A DNA stretch of 64,000 nucleotides, taken from contig NZ_JAALLT010000001.1 of the NCBI RefSeq assembly GCF_011059145.1, positions 293,250 through 357,249 of the forward strand. The letters run 5' to 3'. Positions 36,388-45,507 of this stretch are shown piece after piece; the stretch's first letter is position 1; each line of letters begins with the position of its first letter. The notes under the pieces are model-generated. The model saw nothing but the letters and a program-made list of their open reading frames with translations. It was not told where the DNA came from and did no database searches. Source of the stretch: Halalkalibaculum roseum (GTDB lineage Bacteria > Bacteroidota > Rhodothermia > Balneolales > Balneolaceae). Made by a program: the position numbers and the translations under genes.

Positions 36388-37311
36388 CTATAATTCGATA
36401 ACTTTTTCTCTTATGAAATGGCAGGTATCCTTAACCAACCTGTTTGCACTGCTTGATAATAGGCCCGAGCAGATGACATGTGCGCCCGAATCCGGATAAT
36501 TTTTCAGGACTTTAAAAGTACTATCAACTCCCAGCTGCTTGTGCATATCCTTTATTGCATCCACGGAAACCACCTTATCCTGCTGACCTTCGTTTTTGTA
36601 ATAATATCCGGTGTAGGCCGGACATCGGACCCGGGAAAAGGTCTCTTCGGTCATTGCGTCTTGAATAAATTTCCCGAGGGCCAGAGCTCCTTGAAGGGCA
36701 TAAGTTGAGTACCATATCTTATTTTCTTCGGGTGAGTTACCTTCTTCTCCTTGAATCAGGTAGTTCTTACCCGGAATAATTCGCAACAAGGTCCTGGGAA
36801 GGCGATGCCCGAGAAACAATTGGCTGCTGCCATAGAATCGTACCAGGGGTGAGTAAAGCACGAGACCTGAAATGACATCCCTAAGTTCCGGTTGCGCGGC
36901 CAGATAGAGCCCCAATGAGCCCCCTGTTGAGGTGCCCATGATAATCACCTTCCTGCCGATTTTACGTCCAACCTCCAATGCTTTTTGGGCAGATTTCTTT
37001 AGTACATCGGCTGTTAACTCACTCAAAGGATTTGAAACATTCAGCCCGTGCCCATCGAGCCTGCTCAGGTAGAGATTAAAATCCAGCGTCTCGGCAACTC
37101 GTTTATGTACCGGATTGCCCTCGCCATGACTTGCCTTAAAACCGTGCAGATAGACCAATGCATAGTCTGTTTTAATCTTATTGGCGGGATCGGCCCATAC
37201 AATTTTTGCCCGAGCGTGTTCTTTGAGAGCCTGTTCGTTATTCTCCTGTTCGTTTATCCACTCTTCCAGTTGATGGGGATTATCCGGCAGGTTTTCAGGT
37301 GAAAAGGACAT
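36388..37311 (-). CDS. Alpha/beta-hydrolase
   Basis: 307 residues without a signal peptide. The oxyanion/strand region is YALVYLHGFKASHGEGNP; the nucleophile elbow is IIMGTSTGGSLG (G-x-S-x-G). The acid and His lie near YPDSGAHVICS. A 35-residue helical N-terminus rich in Glu, Asn and Gln precedes the fold. It belongs to the serine aminopeptidase / esterase-lipase group; no substrate is evident. It is a single-gene transcript opposite in direction to the terminator at 36126-36151. Confidence 0.75.
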   Translation of the reverse strand: MSFSPENLPDNPHQLEEWINEQENNEQALKEHARAKIVWADPANKIKTDYALVYLHGFKASHGEGNPVHKRVAETLDFNLYLSRLDGHGLNVSNPLSELTADVLKKSAQKALEVGRKIGRKVIIMGTSTGGSLGLYLAAQPELRDVISGLVLYSPLVRFYGSSQLFLGHRLPRTLLRIIPGKNYLIQGEEGNSPEENKIWYSTYALQGALALGKFIQDAMTEETFSRVRCPAYTGYYYKNEGQQDKVVSVDAIKDMHKQLGVDSTFKVLKNYPDSGAHVICSGLLSSSANRLVKDTCHFIREKVIEL

Positions 37312-37362
37312 TGAAATCCGGTTTACTTGTATGGTGTACGACGATACAGTGGATATAATAAA

Positions 37363-37394
37363 AAGGCACCTCCTGTGAAAGTTGAAGGTGCCTT
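37363..37394 (-). terminator. Terminator of the SPOR lipoprotein gene
   Basis: AAGGCACCT (37363-37371) pairs with AGGTGCCTT (37386-37394). On the minus strand it is followed by TTTTT-like sequence, about 20 bases after the stop codon at 37416. Confidence 0.75.
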
Positions 37395-37415
37395 AGGCTA
37401 AAAAGTCATGACTGA

Positions 37416-37907
37416 TCAGTTTGCGCCTTCCACCTGACTGATCCAGTATTCTGTATTATATTCTTCGGCAAGATTTTGTCCCAGCTGTTCAGCTCTTTCC
37501 CGGGTGTCTGTAAGTCCTAGCCGAACACGGAACCAAATATTACCGGTCTCTTCCTGCCCGTATTTTACTACATATGCGTTTTCAAATCCCCGGTCTTTCC
37601 ACTTTTGTACCTGGGCCTGTGCCTTTTCCTGTGATCTCCAGGCTTCTACCTGCAGGGAAAAATTACCGGAAGTGTTAAATGATATCTGGCGTCGCTCCTG
37701 TTTCTTCTTGACAGCAGCAATACTGTCTTCACGAGCCTGGGCAATGCTATCCATACGCTGTTGCTCCATGCGCTGCTGTCGTACCTGTTCCAATGAGTCC
37801 TGCCTTGCCTGTTCCCGCTGCTGAATTTCTTCCTCGCTGGGTCCGCAAGCACTCATTAAACTGATTAGTGTAACTGCGGTAATAGAAAAAAATATGAATT
37901 GTCTCAT
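37416..37907 (-). CDS. SPOR-domain lipoprotein
   Basis: 163 residues. The lipoprotein signal ends at LMSAC. A Glu/Arg/Gln-rich helical linker spans 27-75, then comes a C-terminal SPOR domain (about 80-160; FSLQVEAWRSQEKAQAQVQK and WFRVRLGLTDTRERAEQL). SPOR domains bind denuded peptidoglycan at division sites, so it probably acts at the septum as a periplasmic anchor. It is transcribed alone. Confidence 0.85.
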   Translation of the reverse strand: MRQFIFFSITAVTLISLMSACGPSEEEIQQREQARQDSLEQVRQQRMEQQRMDSIAQAREDSIAAVKKKQERRQISFNTSGNFSLQVEAWRSQEKAQAQVQKWKDRGFENAYVVKYGQEETGNIWFRVRLGLTDTRERAEQLGQNLAEEYNTEYWISQVEGAN

Positions 37908-38209
37908 GGTGGATTGGTCTGATTATGTTAGTCTTGCAGATACCCTGTCAGGTATGGTAACAAAAGTAAACTTTGCATTATAATTCCAACTTGATCACTG
38001 CCTGATAACCTACCCTTATAATATATTTAAATTTTGTTCCTTAAAAGTTTAAAACGTACAAAAGGGTTGCTTAGATGCAGCTTTCTATTTAGATTTGATC
38101 TAAATTTCACAAACCTATCTTTTCGGACTGAATTATCTTAGGAGCAGGAAGTCATAAAAAAACTCCACCCTGGTATTTATCATTAGTTGCACTGATTATT
38201 GCAATCGGT

Positions 38210-39709
38210 GTGTTATTACCGCTGATCTACCTGGTAATTCGTGCATTCGGAGCTTCTCCGGATATGCTGTCCAATGTTGTATTCAGAGAGCGGAACCTGC
38301 GGCTGTTGGGTAATACGCTTTTGCTAGCTGCTGCCGTGTTGGTTGTCGACACTTTGATCGCACTCCCAATGGCGTACTTGTCCGTGCGCTGCAAAATAGT
38401 GGGAAGAAGAGCCATAACCATACTTGGTGTACTACCGCTTGCTATTCCCGGTTATGTGATGGCTTATGCCTTTATGGGGTTGGGAGGTTTCAATGGTAGT
38501 CTGAACGAATGGTTCGGTATCGCTTTACCACGCATTAGCGGATTCTGGGGCTCGCTGCTGGTACTTTCACTGTGCACTTTCCCTTACTTATACCTAAATC
38601 TGAGGACGGCCTTGCTGGGAATGGACCAGTCTATTGAAGAGGCTTCACGTTCACTGGGTCACGATGCTAAATCGACCTTTACCAAGGTAGTGCTTCCGCA
38701 ACTTCGTCCGGCCTACCTGGCAGGTGGGCTGTTGGTAAGCCTGCACGTTTTCGGAGATTTCGGAACCGTATCGCTGATGCGTTTTGAAACCTTCAGCTAT
38801 GCGCTGTACCTGCAGTACATCTCGGCCTATGACCGCATTTATGCAGCCTGGTTGGCTCTTATGCTGCTGGGTCTTACGACAGCGGCCCTTGTGCTGGAAT
38901 ACCGCCTGCTTAAAAAAGCGATTTTTCACCGTCTCGGACGCGGAGCGGCACGGGCTAAAACATACCTTGAGCTGGGGCCTTGGAAACCTGTAGCCTATAT
39001 CTTCGTGACGGTTCTTTTCATTGTCGCCATCGTCTTGCCGGTTTCCTCTATTACATTCTGGGTAAACCAGACTGCCTTTGTAAATGTGGCGGGAGATTTG
39101 TGGGAATCCTTCGGTAACTCCGTTAAAGCATCGGCTCCGGCAGCGGTACTCACAACATTGTTGGCCTTACCTTTGGCTTATATAGGTGTTCGTTATAAGA
39201 CCAAGCTTAGTAATCCCATCGAACGGGTGGCCTATCTCGGTTATGCTACACCTCCGCTGGCTTTTGCCCTGGCCTTCGTGTTTTTCTCACTCTATGTTTC
39301 AACTGCCCTCTACCAGTCCCTGTTACTGCTTATCATTGTATATTCTCTACATTTTTTAGCCGAGGCTATTGGTCCTCTGCGGAGTGCTTTGTATCAGGCA
39401 CCGCCACAGTTAGAAGAAGCCGCACAATCCATGGGCTACTCGTCCACCAAATCATTTTTTAAAGTTACACTGCCTCTATTAAGAGGTGGAATTATTGCGG
39501 CGTCATCTTTGGTTTTCTTATCCGCGATGAAAGAGTTATCCATAACTTTTTTACTTTCGCCTATAGGCTTCAATACACTGGCTTTGAGTGCATGGTCTTA
39601 TACCGGTGAGGCGATGTTTGACAAAGCAGCACCTTTTGCACTCACTATTTTGTTGTTTTCAGCGTTATTTGTAGGATTCTTGTTTACTAAAGAATGGAAA
39701 AAAACATGA
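38210..39709 (+). CDS. Fbp/ThiP-type ABC transporter permease (two fused permease domains)
   Basis: 499 residues from GTG at 38210, with two BPD_transp_1 domains and 12 likely helices. The EAA loops are EEASRSLGHDAKSTFTKVVL and EEAAQSMGYSSTKSFFKVTL. It is an FbpB/CysW-type fused permease, usual for ferric iron import. The start is doubtful. The frame is open from 38132 and upstream codons read HKKTPPWYLSLVALI, completing the first helix, after an AGGAG at 38140. There is no start codon there: ATAAAAAAACT stands where ATGAAAAAAACT would be needed. A missing G (mutation or sequencing error) would restore a normal start. No substrate-binding protein is encoded nearby. Confidence 0.8.
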   Translation: MLLPLIYLVIRAFGASPDMLSNVVFRERNLRLLGNTLLLAAAVLVVDTLIALPMAYLSVRCKIVGRRAITILGVLPLAIPGYVMAYAFMGLGGFNGSLNEWFGIALPRISGFWGSLLVLSLCTFPYLYLNLRTALLGMDQSIEEASRSLGHDAKSTFTKVVLPQLRPAYLAGGLLVSLHVFGDFGTVSLMRFETFSYALYLQYISAYDRIYAAWLALMLLGLTTAALVLEYRLLKKAIFHRLGRGAARAKTYLELGPWKPVAYIFVTVLFIVAIVLPVSSITFWVNQTAFVNVAGDLWESFGNSVKASAPAAVLTTLLALPLAYIGVRYKTKLSNPIERVAYLGYATPPLAFALAFVFFSLYVSTALYQSLLLLIIVYSLHFLAEAIGPLRSALYQAPPQLEEAAQSMGYSSTKSFFKVTLPLLRGGIIAASSLVFLSAMKELSITFLLSPIGFNTLALSAWSYTGEAMFDKAAPFALTILLFSALFVGFLFTKEWKKT

Positions 39710-40752
39710 AAGATCTCTTAACGGTAAAAAATCTAACCAAGTCCTTCGATGAGAACGGACCGGTGGTAGACCATCTTGACTTTACCGTTAGGGAACATGA
39801 GATATTTGCTTTGCTCGGACCAAGCGGTTGCGGCAAGACGACCTGCCTTAGGCTTATTGCCGGTTTTGAACATGCCGATGAAGGCGAAGTCAGGGTGGAA
39901 GATGAAGTGCTTGAATCACCATCAAAGCATACTGCCCCCCAAGACCGTGGGATCGGTTTTGTGTTTCAGGACTACGCCTTGTTCCCGCATTTGACCGCTA
40001 TTGAAAATGTGGCATTTGGTCTTACTGATATACCCAAATACAAGCGAAAAGTATTTGCCGAAGAGGTGCTTTGTCGTACCGGTATGGGTGACTATAAAGA
40101 TCGCAATCCCAGTGAGCTATCGGGAGGGCAGCAGCAGCGAGTAGCCCTTGCCCGTGCCATAGCGCCAAAACCGAAATTGGTACTGCTCGACGAACCCTTT
40201 TCAAATTTGGATGCCATTCTTCGCGAGTCTACAAGAAAAGAGGTGCGCAGCATTTTAAAGAAGGCCGGTATGAGTGCTCTACTGGTTACTCACGATCAGG
40301 AAGAAGCTTTGTCTTTCGCTGACCGGATTGCTGTAATGAATGACGGGAAAATAGAACAGATTGGGACTCCTGAGGAAGTTTATTACAAGCCCAAGACCAA
40401 ATTTGTCGCCCAGTTTCTGGGCAGAACCAATCTCTTTCATGCGGATGCTACCGGCAGTTCGGAAATCACTACCAAGCTTGGTCCCATGCGTATCAATGCC
40501 GATGCCGACGGCCGCATACTTTGTTCCATCCGTCCTGAACATCTCACCCTTAAAACACCCGGTTCGGAACAAGAAGAACAGATTGGTACTATCATTGGTC
40601 GTGAGTTCAAAGGACACGATATTACTTATCACGTTCTACTGAATGGAGAGAAGTATCTTGTTCACACAGATAATCGTGTGTTGTTTGAACAGGAAGATCC
40701 CGTAGTTATCAAGCCCCTTGAATCTGCGGTTATTCTTGAAGAAAAAGAGTAG
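39694..40752 (+). CDS. Fbp-type ABC transporter ATPase
   Basis: 352 residues. Walker A LGPSGCGKTT (about 41-50), signature LSGGQQQRVALARA, Walker B LVLLDEPFSNLDA, switch His VTHDQEEA, and a C-terminal TOBE-type region from about 240. It energises the permease encoded immediately upstream; the frames overlap by 16 bases. FbpC-type ATPases serve iron uptake, whereas PotA-like ones serve polyamines. The pair would need a periplasmic binding protein encoded elsewhere. Confidence 0.9.
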   Translation: MEKNMKDLLTVKNLTKSFDENGPVVDHLDFTVREHEIFALLGPSGCGKTTCLRLIAGFEHADEGEVRVEDEVLESPSKHTAPQDRGIGFVFQDYALFPHLTAIENVAFGLTDIPKYKRKVFAEEVLCRTGMGDYKDRNPSELSGGQQQRVALARAIAPKPKLVLLDEPFSNLDAILRESTRKEVRSILKKAGMSALLVTHDQEEALSFADRIAVMNDGKIEQIGTPEEVYYKPKTKFVAQFLGRTNLFHADATGSSEITTKLGPMRINADADGRILCSIRPEHLTLKTPGSEQEEQIGTIIGREFKGHDITYHVLLNGEKYLVHTDNRVLFEQEDPVVIKPLESAVILEEKE

Positions 40753-40760
40753 GGATTATT

Positions 40761-41042
40761 ATGAGTTTATCCGGATTACTGATATTACTGATCATTGCTG
40801 CCATTTGTGGAGGCATAGGCCAAAGCATTTCCGGCTACTCCATGGGAGGGTGTCTGATCTCTATAGTCCTCGGGTTCGTCGGGGCATTTATCGGCAAGTG
40901 GCTGGCTGCTGAATTGGGCCTGACTTACCTTCTCCCGGTTACCATCGACGGGGAAACCTTCCCAATAATTTGGGCCATTATCGGGTCCGCCCTCTTCACT
41001 ATGGTCATAGGACTTGTGACGCGGGGCAGGAAGCCTGTTTGA
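40761..41042 (+). CDS. GlsB/YeaQ/YmgE-family membrane protein
   Basis: 93 residues and three hydrophobic helices with glycine-rich turns (AAICGGIGQSISGYSMGG, VLGFVGAFIGKWLA, IGSALFTMVIGLVTRG), the pattern of the transglycosylase-associated/YeaQ family. It begins eight bases after the ATPase gene on the same strand, so it is probably co-transcribed with it. Family function is unclear; members are stress-induced. Confidence 0.8.
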   Translation: MSLSGLLILLIIAAICGGIGQSISGYSMGGCLISIVLGFVGAFIGKWLAAELGLTYLLPVTIDGETFPIIWAIIGSALFTMVIGLVTRGRKPV

Positions 41043-41048
41043 CCTTAA

Positions 41049-41558
41049 CTACTCCTCAACGCTGAAATCCTGATTATACGGATTATTATCAAATCCGGGT
41101 GTGACATTTACGAATCCGTGTCCGGATGCATTATGGCAGGTGTTGCAGGATCCTATAAAATCTATAGCCACCTTTCGGGTGGTTTCCCAGTTTCTGTCGG
41201 CCAATGCATCTTCTACAGGTTGGATGGTCGGATCAAGGAATAATTCCATTAAGCGTGCAATATCATATCCCTCATATCCGGGTATATCTTTTTTGATTTC
41301 ATCTGCAATAGCTCTGATTTCATGGAAGTAAAACTGAGCCAGCTCCTGGTTTTGAGCATCGACAGCGAGGGCAAATTTATGGGTATAGTAGGACATCGTA
41401 CTCATGTATTCCGCCAATTCCGGCGTAGGAGTCTGCTGAACTGAACTCTGCTGTTCTTGTTGTTGGGACTGCTGTTCCGGGGGTGAGCATTGAGAGATAA
41501 AAACAAATGAGGAAAGGATGATACTTAGAAGAGTCGGCACTAAAAATCTATGCGGCAT
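41049..41558 (-). CDS. Exported c-type cytochrome
   Basis: 169 residues. A hydrophobic leader ends near FISQC; Gln before Cys is unusual for a lipobox, so lipidation is uncertain. A Gln/Ser/Pro-rich linker follows, then a helical domain of about 110 residues with one heme motif, SCNTCHNASGH (C-x-x-C-H), close to the C-terminus. The late heme site and helical body recall cytochrome c'-like proteins. It probably carries electrons in the periplasm. It converges on the gene at 40761. Confidence 0.75.
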   Translation of the reverse strand: MPHRFLVPTLLSIILSSFVFISQCSPPEQQSQQQEQQSSVQQTPTPELAEYMSTMSYYTHKFALAVDAQNQELAQFYFHEIRAIADEIKKDIPGYEGYDIARLMELFLDPTIQPVEDALADRNWETTRKVAIDFIGSCNTCHNASGHGFVNVTPGFDNNPYNQDFSVEE

Positions 41559-41792
41559 AAGTATAGCGAATTGATTCGTTATTTAGAAAGAATCTAAATA
41601 TATAAACTATTAGGAAAAATAGGAACCGAATCTCCGCTGAAATAAATTGCTGGAATCTAGCCCAGTTCTTTGTAAAAAACTGTTAAGTAAAAGGTAATAA
41701 AACGATTAATGAGTTTTTATTTAGTAAGATATTAGAAGTCAAGATATACTATCGTAAGCAACTATTTTTTCAATGACATAATACCGCTACGA

Positions 41793-42992
41793 ATGAGTCG
41801 CTTTTTAACACATCTGGAATGTTCAAAAACGGGAGAGACCTATGATGCCGGTACACTTCATAATGTATCCGAGGCCGGTTATCCGCTTTTTGCCCGTTAT
41901 GACCTTGAGTCAATCAAAAATTCCGTTGATAAGTCTGTTTTTAAAGAGCGGAATCCGATCATGTGGAGGTATCGTGAACTTCTGCCCGTAAATGATATGA
42001 AATATTGCATCTCACTGGGTGAAGGATTTACTCCACTTAGAAAGGTCGATACGCTTGGAGGAAAGCTGGGAATAAGCAACTTGTTTATAAAGGATGAATC
42101 CTTAAACCCTACCGGTTCATTTAAAGCGAGGGGAATTTCTGCTGCCATCAGTGCGGCGCTGGAAAGAGGAGCACGCGAATTCGCTATGCCGTCGGCAGGA
42201 AACGCAGCGGGTGCACTCGCTGCCTATGCGGCCGATGCAGGAGTTTCCGCTCACGTATTCATGCCAAAGGATACGCCGCTCGCTTTCAAACTCGAGTGTG
42301 AATATTATGGCGCGGAGATGGAATTGATCGATGGACTGATCACAGATTGCGGACAAATCATCCAGAAGCGAAAAGAGAAGGAGGGCTGGTACGAGATTTC
42401 GACTTTAAAAGAGCCCTATAGGCTGGAAGGTAAAAAAACGATGGGCTTTGAGTTAGCCGAGCAGTTCGAATGGGAGCTTCCGGATGTTGTTATTTATCCG
42501 ACCGGAGGTGGTACCGGCCTCATCGGGATGTGGAAAGCCTTTGATGAGATGGAAAAATTGGGTTGGATAGGAAGCAAGCGTCCCCGAATGGTTTCGGTAC
42601 AAACCGAAGGTTGTGCCCCCATTGTGAAAGCATTTAACAACAATATGAAAACGGCCGAGCCGTGGCAGAATGCGAGTACGGTGGTTTCGGGGTTGCGCGT
42701 GCCCAGTGCTATCGGTGACTTTTTGATTTTGGAAGCGCTCTATGAAAGCGAGGGGACAGCAGTTGCCGTTAGTGATGAAGAGCTTATCGACTACTCGAAA
42801 GTAATGGCAGCACATACCGGCATATTCCCGGCGCCGGAGGGGGGAGCAACGCTTGCTGCCCTTATGAAGCTAAAGGAGAAACAGTGGATCAAAGACGACG
42901 AGAAAATAGTGTTATTTAATACCGGAAGCGGTTTCAAGTATATGGAAGCACTGAATCGAAACACGAAAACAGTCAATGCTGCCAAGGCATAA
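41793..42992 (+). CDS. thrC: Threonine synthase
   Basis: 399 residues. This PLP enzyme converts O-phosphohomoserine to threonine. K111 in NPTGSFKARG is the Schiff-base Lys; MPSAGNAAGALAAY and YPTGGGTGLIG are the phosphate-cup loops. An N-terminal segment (HLECSKTGETYD) with a short lid fits the shorter threonine-synthase class. The gene stands alone, away from thrA/thrB, with a weak hairpin (CCGGTAT 43009-43015 with ATACCGG 43027-43033) after it. Confidence 0.9.
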   Translation: MSRFLTHLECSKTGETYDAGTLHNVSEAGYPLFARYDLESIKNSVDKSVFKERNPIMWRYRELLPVNDMKYCISLGEGFTPLRKVDTLGGKLGISNLFIKDESLNPTGSFKARGISAAISAALERGAREFAMPSAGNAAGALAAYAADAGVSAHVFMPKDTPLAFKLECEYYGAEMELIDGLITDCGQIIQKRKEKEGWYEISTLKEPYRLEGKKTMGFELAEQFEWELPDVVIYPTGGGTGLIGMWKAFDEMEKLGWIGSKRPRMVSVQTEGCAPIVKAFNNNMKTAEPWQNASTVVSGLRVPSAIGDFLILEALYESEGTAVAVSDEELIDYSKVMAAHTGIFPAPEGGATLAALMKLKEKQWIKDDEKIVLFNTGSGFKYMEALNRNTKTVNAAKA

Positions 42993-43038
42993 TCAGTTAT
43001 GATGCCATCCGGTATGGAAATTTAGAATACCGGTAAAA

Positions 43039-43350
43039 TCAATTCAAAAAGATTTTATTGCAGGTCTGAATACCATCCTTGTTTCGCTCAATATTAACGT
43101 AGGATCCCTTTACAGTGGTGCCTTCTTCAGAGAGGGCGAGCTCCTGTTCCATGATATTTACAGAAAGCTGCATGATCGCACCCTCATTTAGTTCCGTTTC
43201 TTCGGGAAGTAATTCATCGCTGTTGGAATCCATTGCCGCTCTCTTTGAAAAACGGTCTGCCGGATTCACTTTCCAAATGAGCATGCAGCTAAGAAATGCC
43301 GCAACACCGGCCAGCGAACCTAATACAATTGTCAGTATGATATCAATCAT
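43039..43350 (-). CDS. small membrane-anchored protein, unknown
   Basis: 103 residues with one N-terminal helix (about 5-28, IILTIVLGSLAGVAAFLSCM) and an acidic soluble tail (DELLPEETELNEGAIMQL). I do not recognise the family. The start ATG and the composition fit a real gene; it converges on thrC. Confidence 0.55.
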   Translation of the reverse strand: MIDIILTIVLGSLAGVAAFLSCMLIWKVNPADRFSKRAAMDSNSDELLPEETELNEGAIMQLSVNIMEQELALSEEGTTVKGSYVNIERNKDGIQTCNKIFLN

Positions 43351-43474
43351 GATGTGTAACCCATGTCTTTTCCGGGTATGTATTTAAAACGATGCCAACT
43401 TTTTTATATCGCTTTAACTGCTCTTCTAACCCAAGCTTAATGTTTGTTTCCTATTTTTTGCTTTCCTGACGCTT

Positions 43475-43660
43475 TCAAACGCTTCGGAAAGTATCCATTA
43501 GTCTTTTGCTGTCAGCTCCTTCAACGAAAGTAGGAAAGGCTTTGTGAGAAGAGGTAACTTTTACTTCTTTCTCGTTGTGTGCTTTTCCAAGTAAAATGTC
43601 GAATGATTTCCTTACAGCTTCAGAATAATCTTCTGCCAGACACTCCTTAAATGTATTCAT
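43475..43660 (-). CDS. hypothetical 61-residue protein
   Basis: MNTFKECLAEDYSEAVRKSF is a helical start, followed by a polar tail. It has no family assignment and a weak ribosome-binding site. It is listed because codon composition is even and no better frame overlaps it. Confidence 0.35.
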   Translation of the reverse strand: MNTFKECLAEDYSEAVRKSFDILLGKAHNEKEVKVTSSHKAFPTFVEGADSKRLMDTFRSV

Positions 43661-43860
43661 AGCGAATAGGTGTTTGATTTATTTAAAGATCAGTGGTGTG
43701 ACGACGAAAATCCAGTGCAGTTACCTCAAAACGGCGATTATGAGAAGATCTTAATTATAACAGGCTGCTTGAGAGCTATGAAGGGGGAGTCATGGAATCC
43801 GGAAGCTTTTGACCACGTGTTTATTATTTGCTGAAAGGTGACTTAGATATTTGAGACAGG

Positions 43861-44730
43861 CTAAAGCTGGGTTGCAGCCAGTTCAGGTATCGCAGCCCTG
43901 ACACCATCGATCACCTGTGCCATGCGATCATAGTCAAGAGTATCGGCAGTATCCAGGGGAGTATGATAGTTGGGATTTCGGTAGAAGGCGGTGTCGGTAA
44001 TCATGGCAGCGGGGAAACCGTTCCGCCAGTAGTTGATGTGATCGGATAGTGTGACACCCGGCAACAAGCTAGGTGCATTAAGAGATTCGACAGGCAAGGG
44101 GGTGGCATGCTGCATGGAGGTCTGTACCACCCGTACGATTTTACGCTGAAACAGTTTTCCAACTACTGCAATGAAATTGCCTTTGGATGGATAAAAGGGG
44201 CGCAGTAAGAACAGCGGATATTGCTGGCTGTCGGGTTCATCACTGAAGAATCCGATCATTTCGAGAGCCAGCATGGCCCTTACTTTAATATTTTGTTGTT
44301 TCAGAGAATGAGCATGAACATAACTCCCCATATGGTCGGTATAAAAATAGGGTGGTTCTTCTAACGGATAGGAAACCAGCTCGACTTTCATTGAGAGTTC
44401 ATTCTCCGGCAATAACCGGGAGAGCTCAAGGAGGCCTGCCACCCCGCTTGCATTATCATCGGCTCCGGGGTATGGCCCGGCCACATCATAGTGAGCTCCG
44501 ATTATGATACGCTCTTTGGTATCAGGTCCAAAGAATGCACGTACATTGCGGACGGAAAAATAATCGGCCTCATACGGTTGATACTCAACGCTCGAGGAAT
44601 ATTTTTGAAACTCATTTCCAATAAATGAGGCAACCTTTTCGAGATTCTCAGGGTTTCCCGCATCTCTGGGTACCATATCCCGGGACAGGACAGAGACCAA
44701 CTCTTTGAGACGACGGGCATCGGCCTTCAT
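43861..44730 (-). CDS. M28-family aminopeptidase-like protein (cytoplasmic)
   Basis: 289 residues without a signal peptide. H80 in IIIGAHYDVAGPYPGADD, then the DDNASGVAGL segment, are the expected zinc ligands; a Glu pair appears in VSYPLEEPPYF. The usual family GEE is replaced by this LEEPP, so the catalytic Glu assignment is tentative. The C-terminal His lies in NPNYHTPLDTADTL. It probably acts on peptides or amidated substrates. It is a single-gene transcript. Confidence 0.8.
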   Translation of the reverse strand: MKADARRLKELVSVLSRDMVPRDAGNPENLEKVASFIGNEFQKYSSSVEYQPYEADYFSVRNVRAFFGPDTKERIIIGAHYDVAGPYPGADDNASGVAGLLELSRLLPENELSMKVELVSYPLEEPPYFYTDHMGSYVHAHSLKQQNIKVRAMLALEMIGFFSDEPDSQQYPLFLLRPFYPSKGNFIAVVGKLFQRKIVRVVQTSMQHATPLPVESLNAPSLLPGVTLSDHINYWRNGFPAAMITDTAFYRNPNYHTPLDTADTLDYDRMAQVIDGVRAAIPELAATQL

Positions 44731-44883
44731 AACTATAATTCTTGATTTATGATTATTCGGACATACTCACTGAAACCCCTCAGGCCTGAATAAAGCAAGA
44801 TCCGTCTAAAGCTTACTTCAGGTTAGGTGCTTTTTTACTATACTGCAAACGCTTAACATTTTTGGAGTCATTTGTTTACAGGC

Positions 44884-45507
44884 ATGGAACATGAGTTAGA
44901 AAAAAAAGATGAAAAAGAGATCTTGCAGTCAGAACTATCGGGTACCCGGTTGCTCCTGCTTTCGGTAATCTCTGCCTCGTTATACCTGCTATTGGCGATT
45001 TTGATATACTACTTTATTTATGAAGAGAGCGTCACCAAAGCTTTTGACCATGGAATGTCCATAAATATGCAGGTTTTGACCGGAGTTATTGCAGGTGGCC
45101 TTGCTGCGGCAGGTGTGGGATTTGTAATTGTTCGGGAACCTGTAGCCGGGGTATTGAACGATTTCTACATCGTAAAAGCGATCTCCAATATTCGTTTTAA
45201 TAATTTTGATCGTCTGCAGCTTTCTTTCTTTGCAGGTGCAGGGGAAGAGTTGTTGTTTCGAGGTGCCATACAGCCTCTTCTTGGCATATGGATTACTTCA
45301 CTGGTATTTGTGGGACTGCACGGTTACTTCAAATTCAAATCAGCCGGACATATTCTGTTCGGAGTAATGATGTTTGCCCTGAGTGTCATGCTGGGTTACC
45401 TCTATAGGGAGGCCGGGCTGATAGCTGCCATGACAGCCCATGCCGTATATGACGTAATTATGTTGAAGTGGATGGACGGCAGTGAATTCGCTGAAAGCTC
45501 TTCTTAA
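44884..45507 (+). CDS. CPBP-family intramembrane metalloprotease
   Basis: 207 residues and about six helices. The family motifs are GAGEELLFRGAIQ (EE at 121-122, R126), FVGLHGYF (H146) and TAHAVYDVIM (H187). Such Rce1-like proteases sit in the inner membrane and cut near the bilayer. A TTG at 44872, four bases after GGAG, is an alternative start adding MFTG. The gene converges on the second M28 gene, the ends overlapping by four bases. Confidence 0.85.
   Translation: MEHELEKKDEKEILQSELSGTRLLLLSVISASLYLLLAILIYYFIYEESVTKAFDHGMSINMQVLTGVIAGGLAAAGVGFVIVREPVAGVLNDFYIVKAISNIRFNNFDRLQLSFFAGAGEELLFRGAIQPLLGIWITSLVFVGLHGYFKFKSAGHILFGVMMFALSVMLGYLYREAGLIAAMTAHAVYDVIMLKWMDGSEFAESSS

Noticed and set aside
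43009-43033. Terminator after thrC
   Set aside because: The stem has seven pairs and an 11-base loop with no T-run, so I mention it only in the thrC entry.
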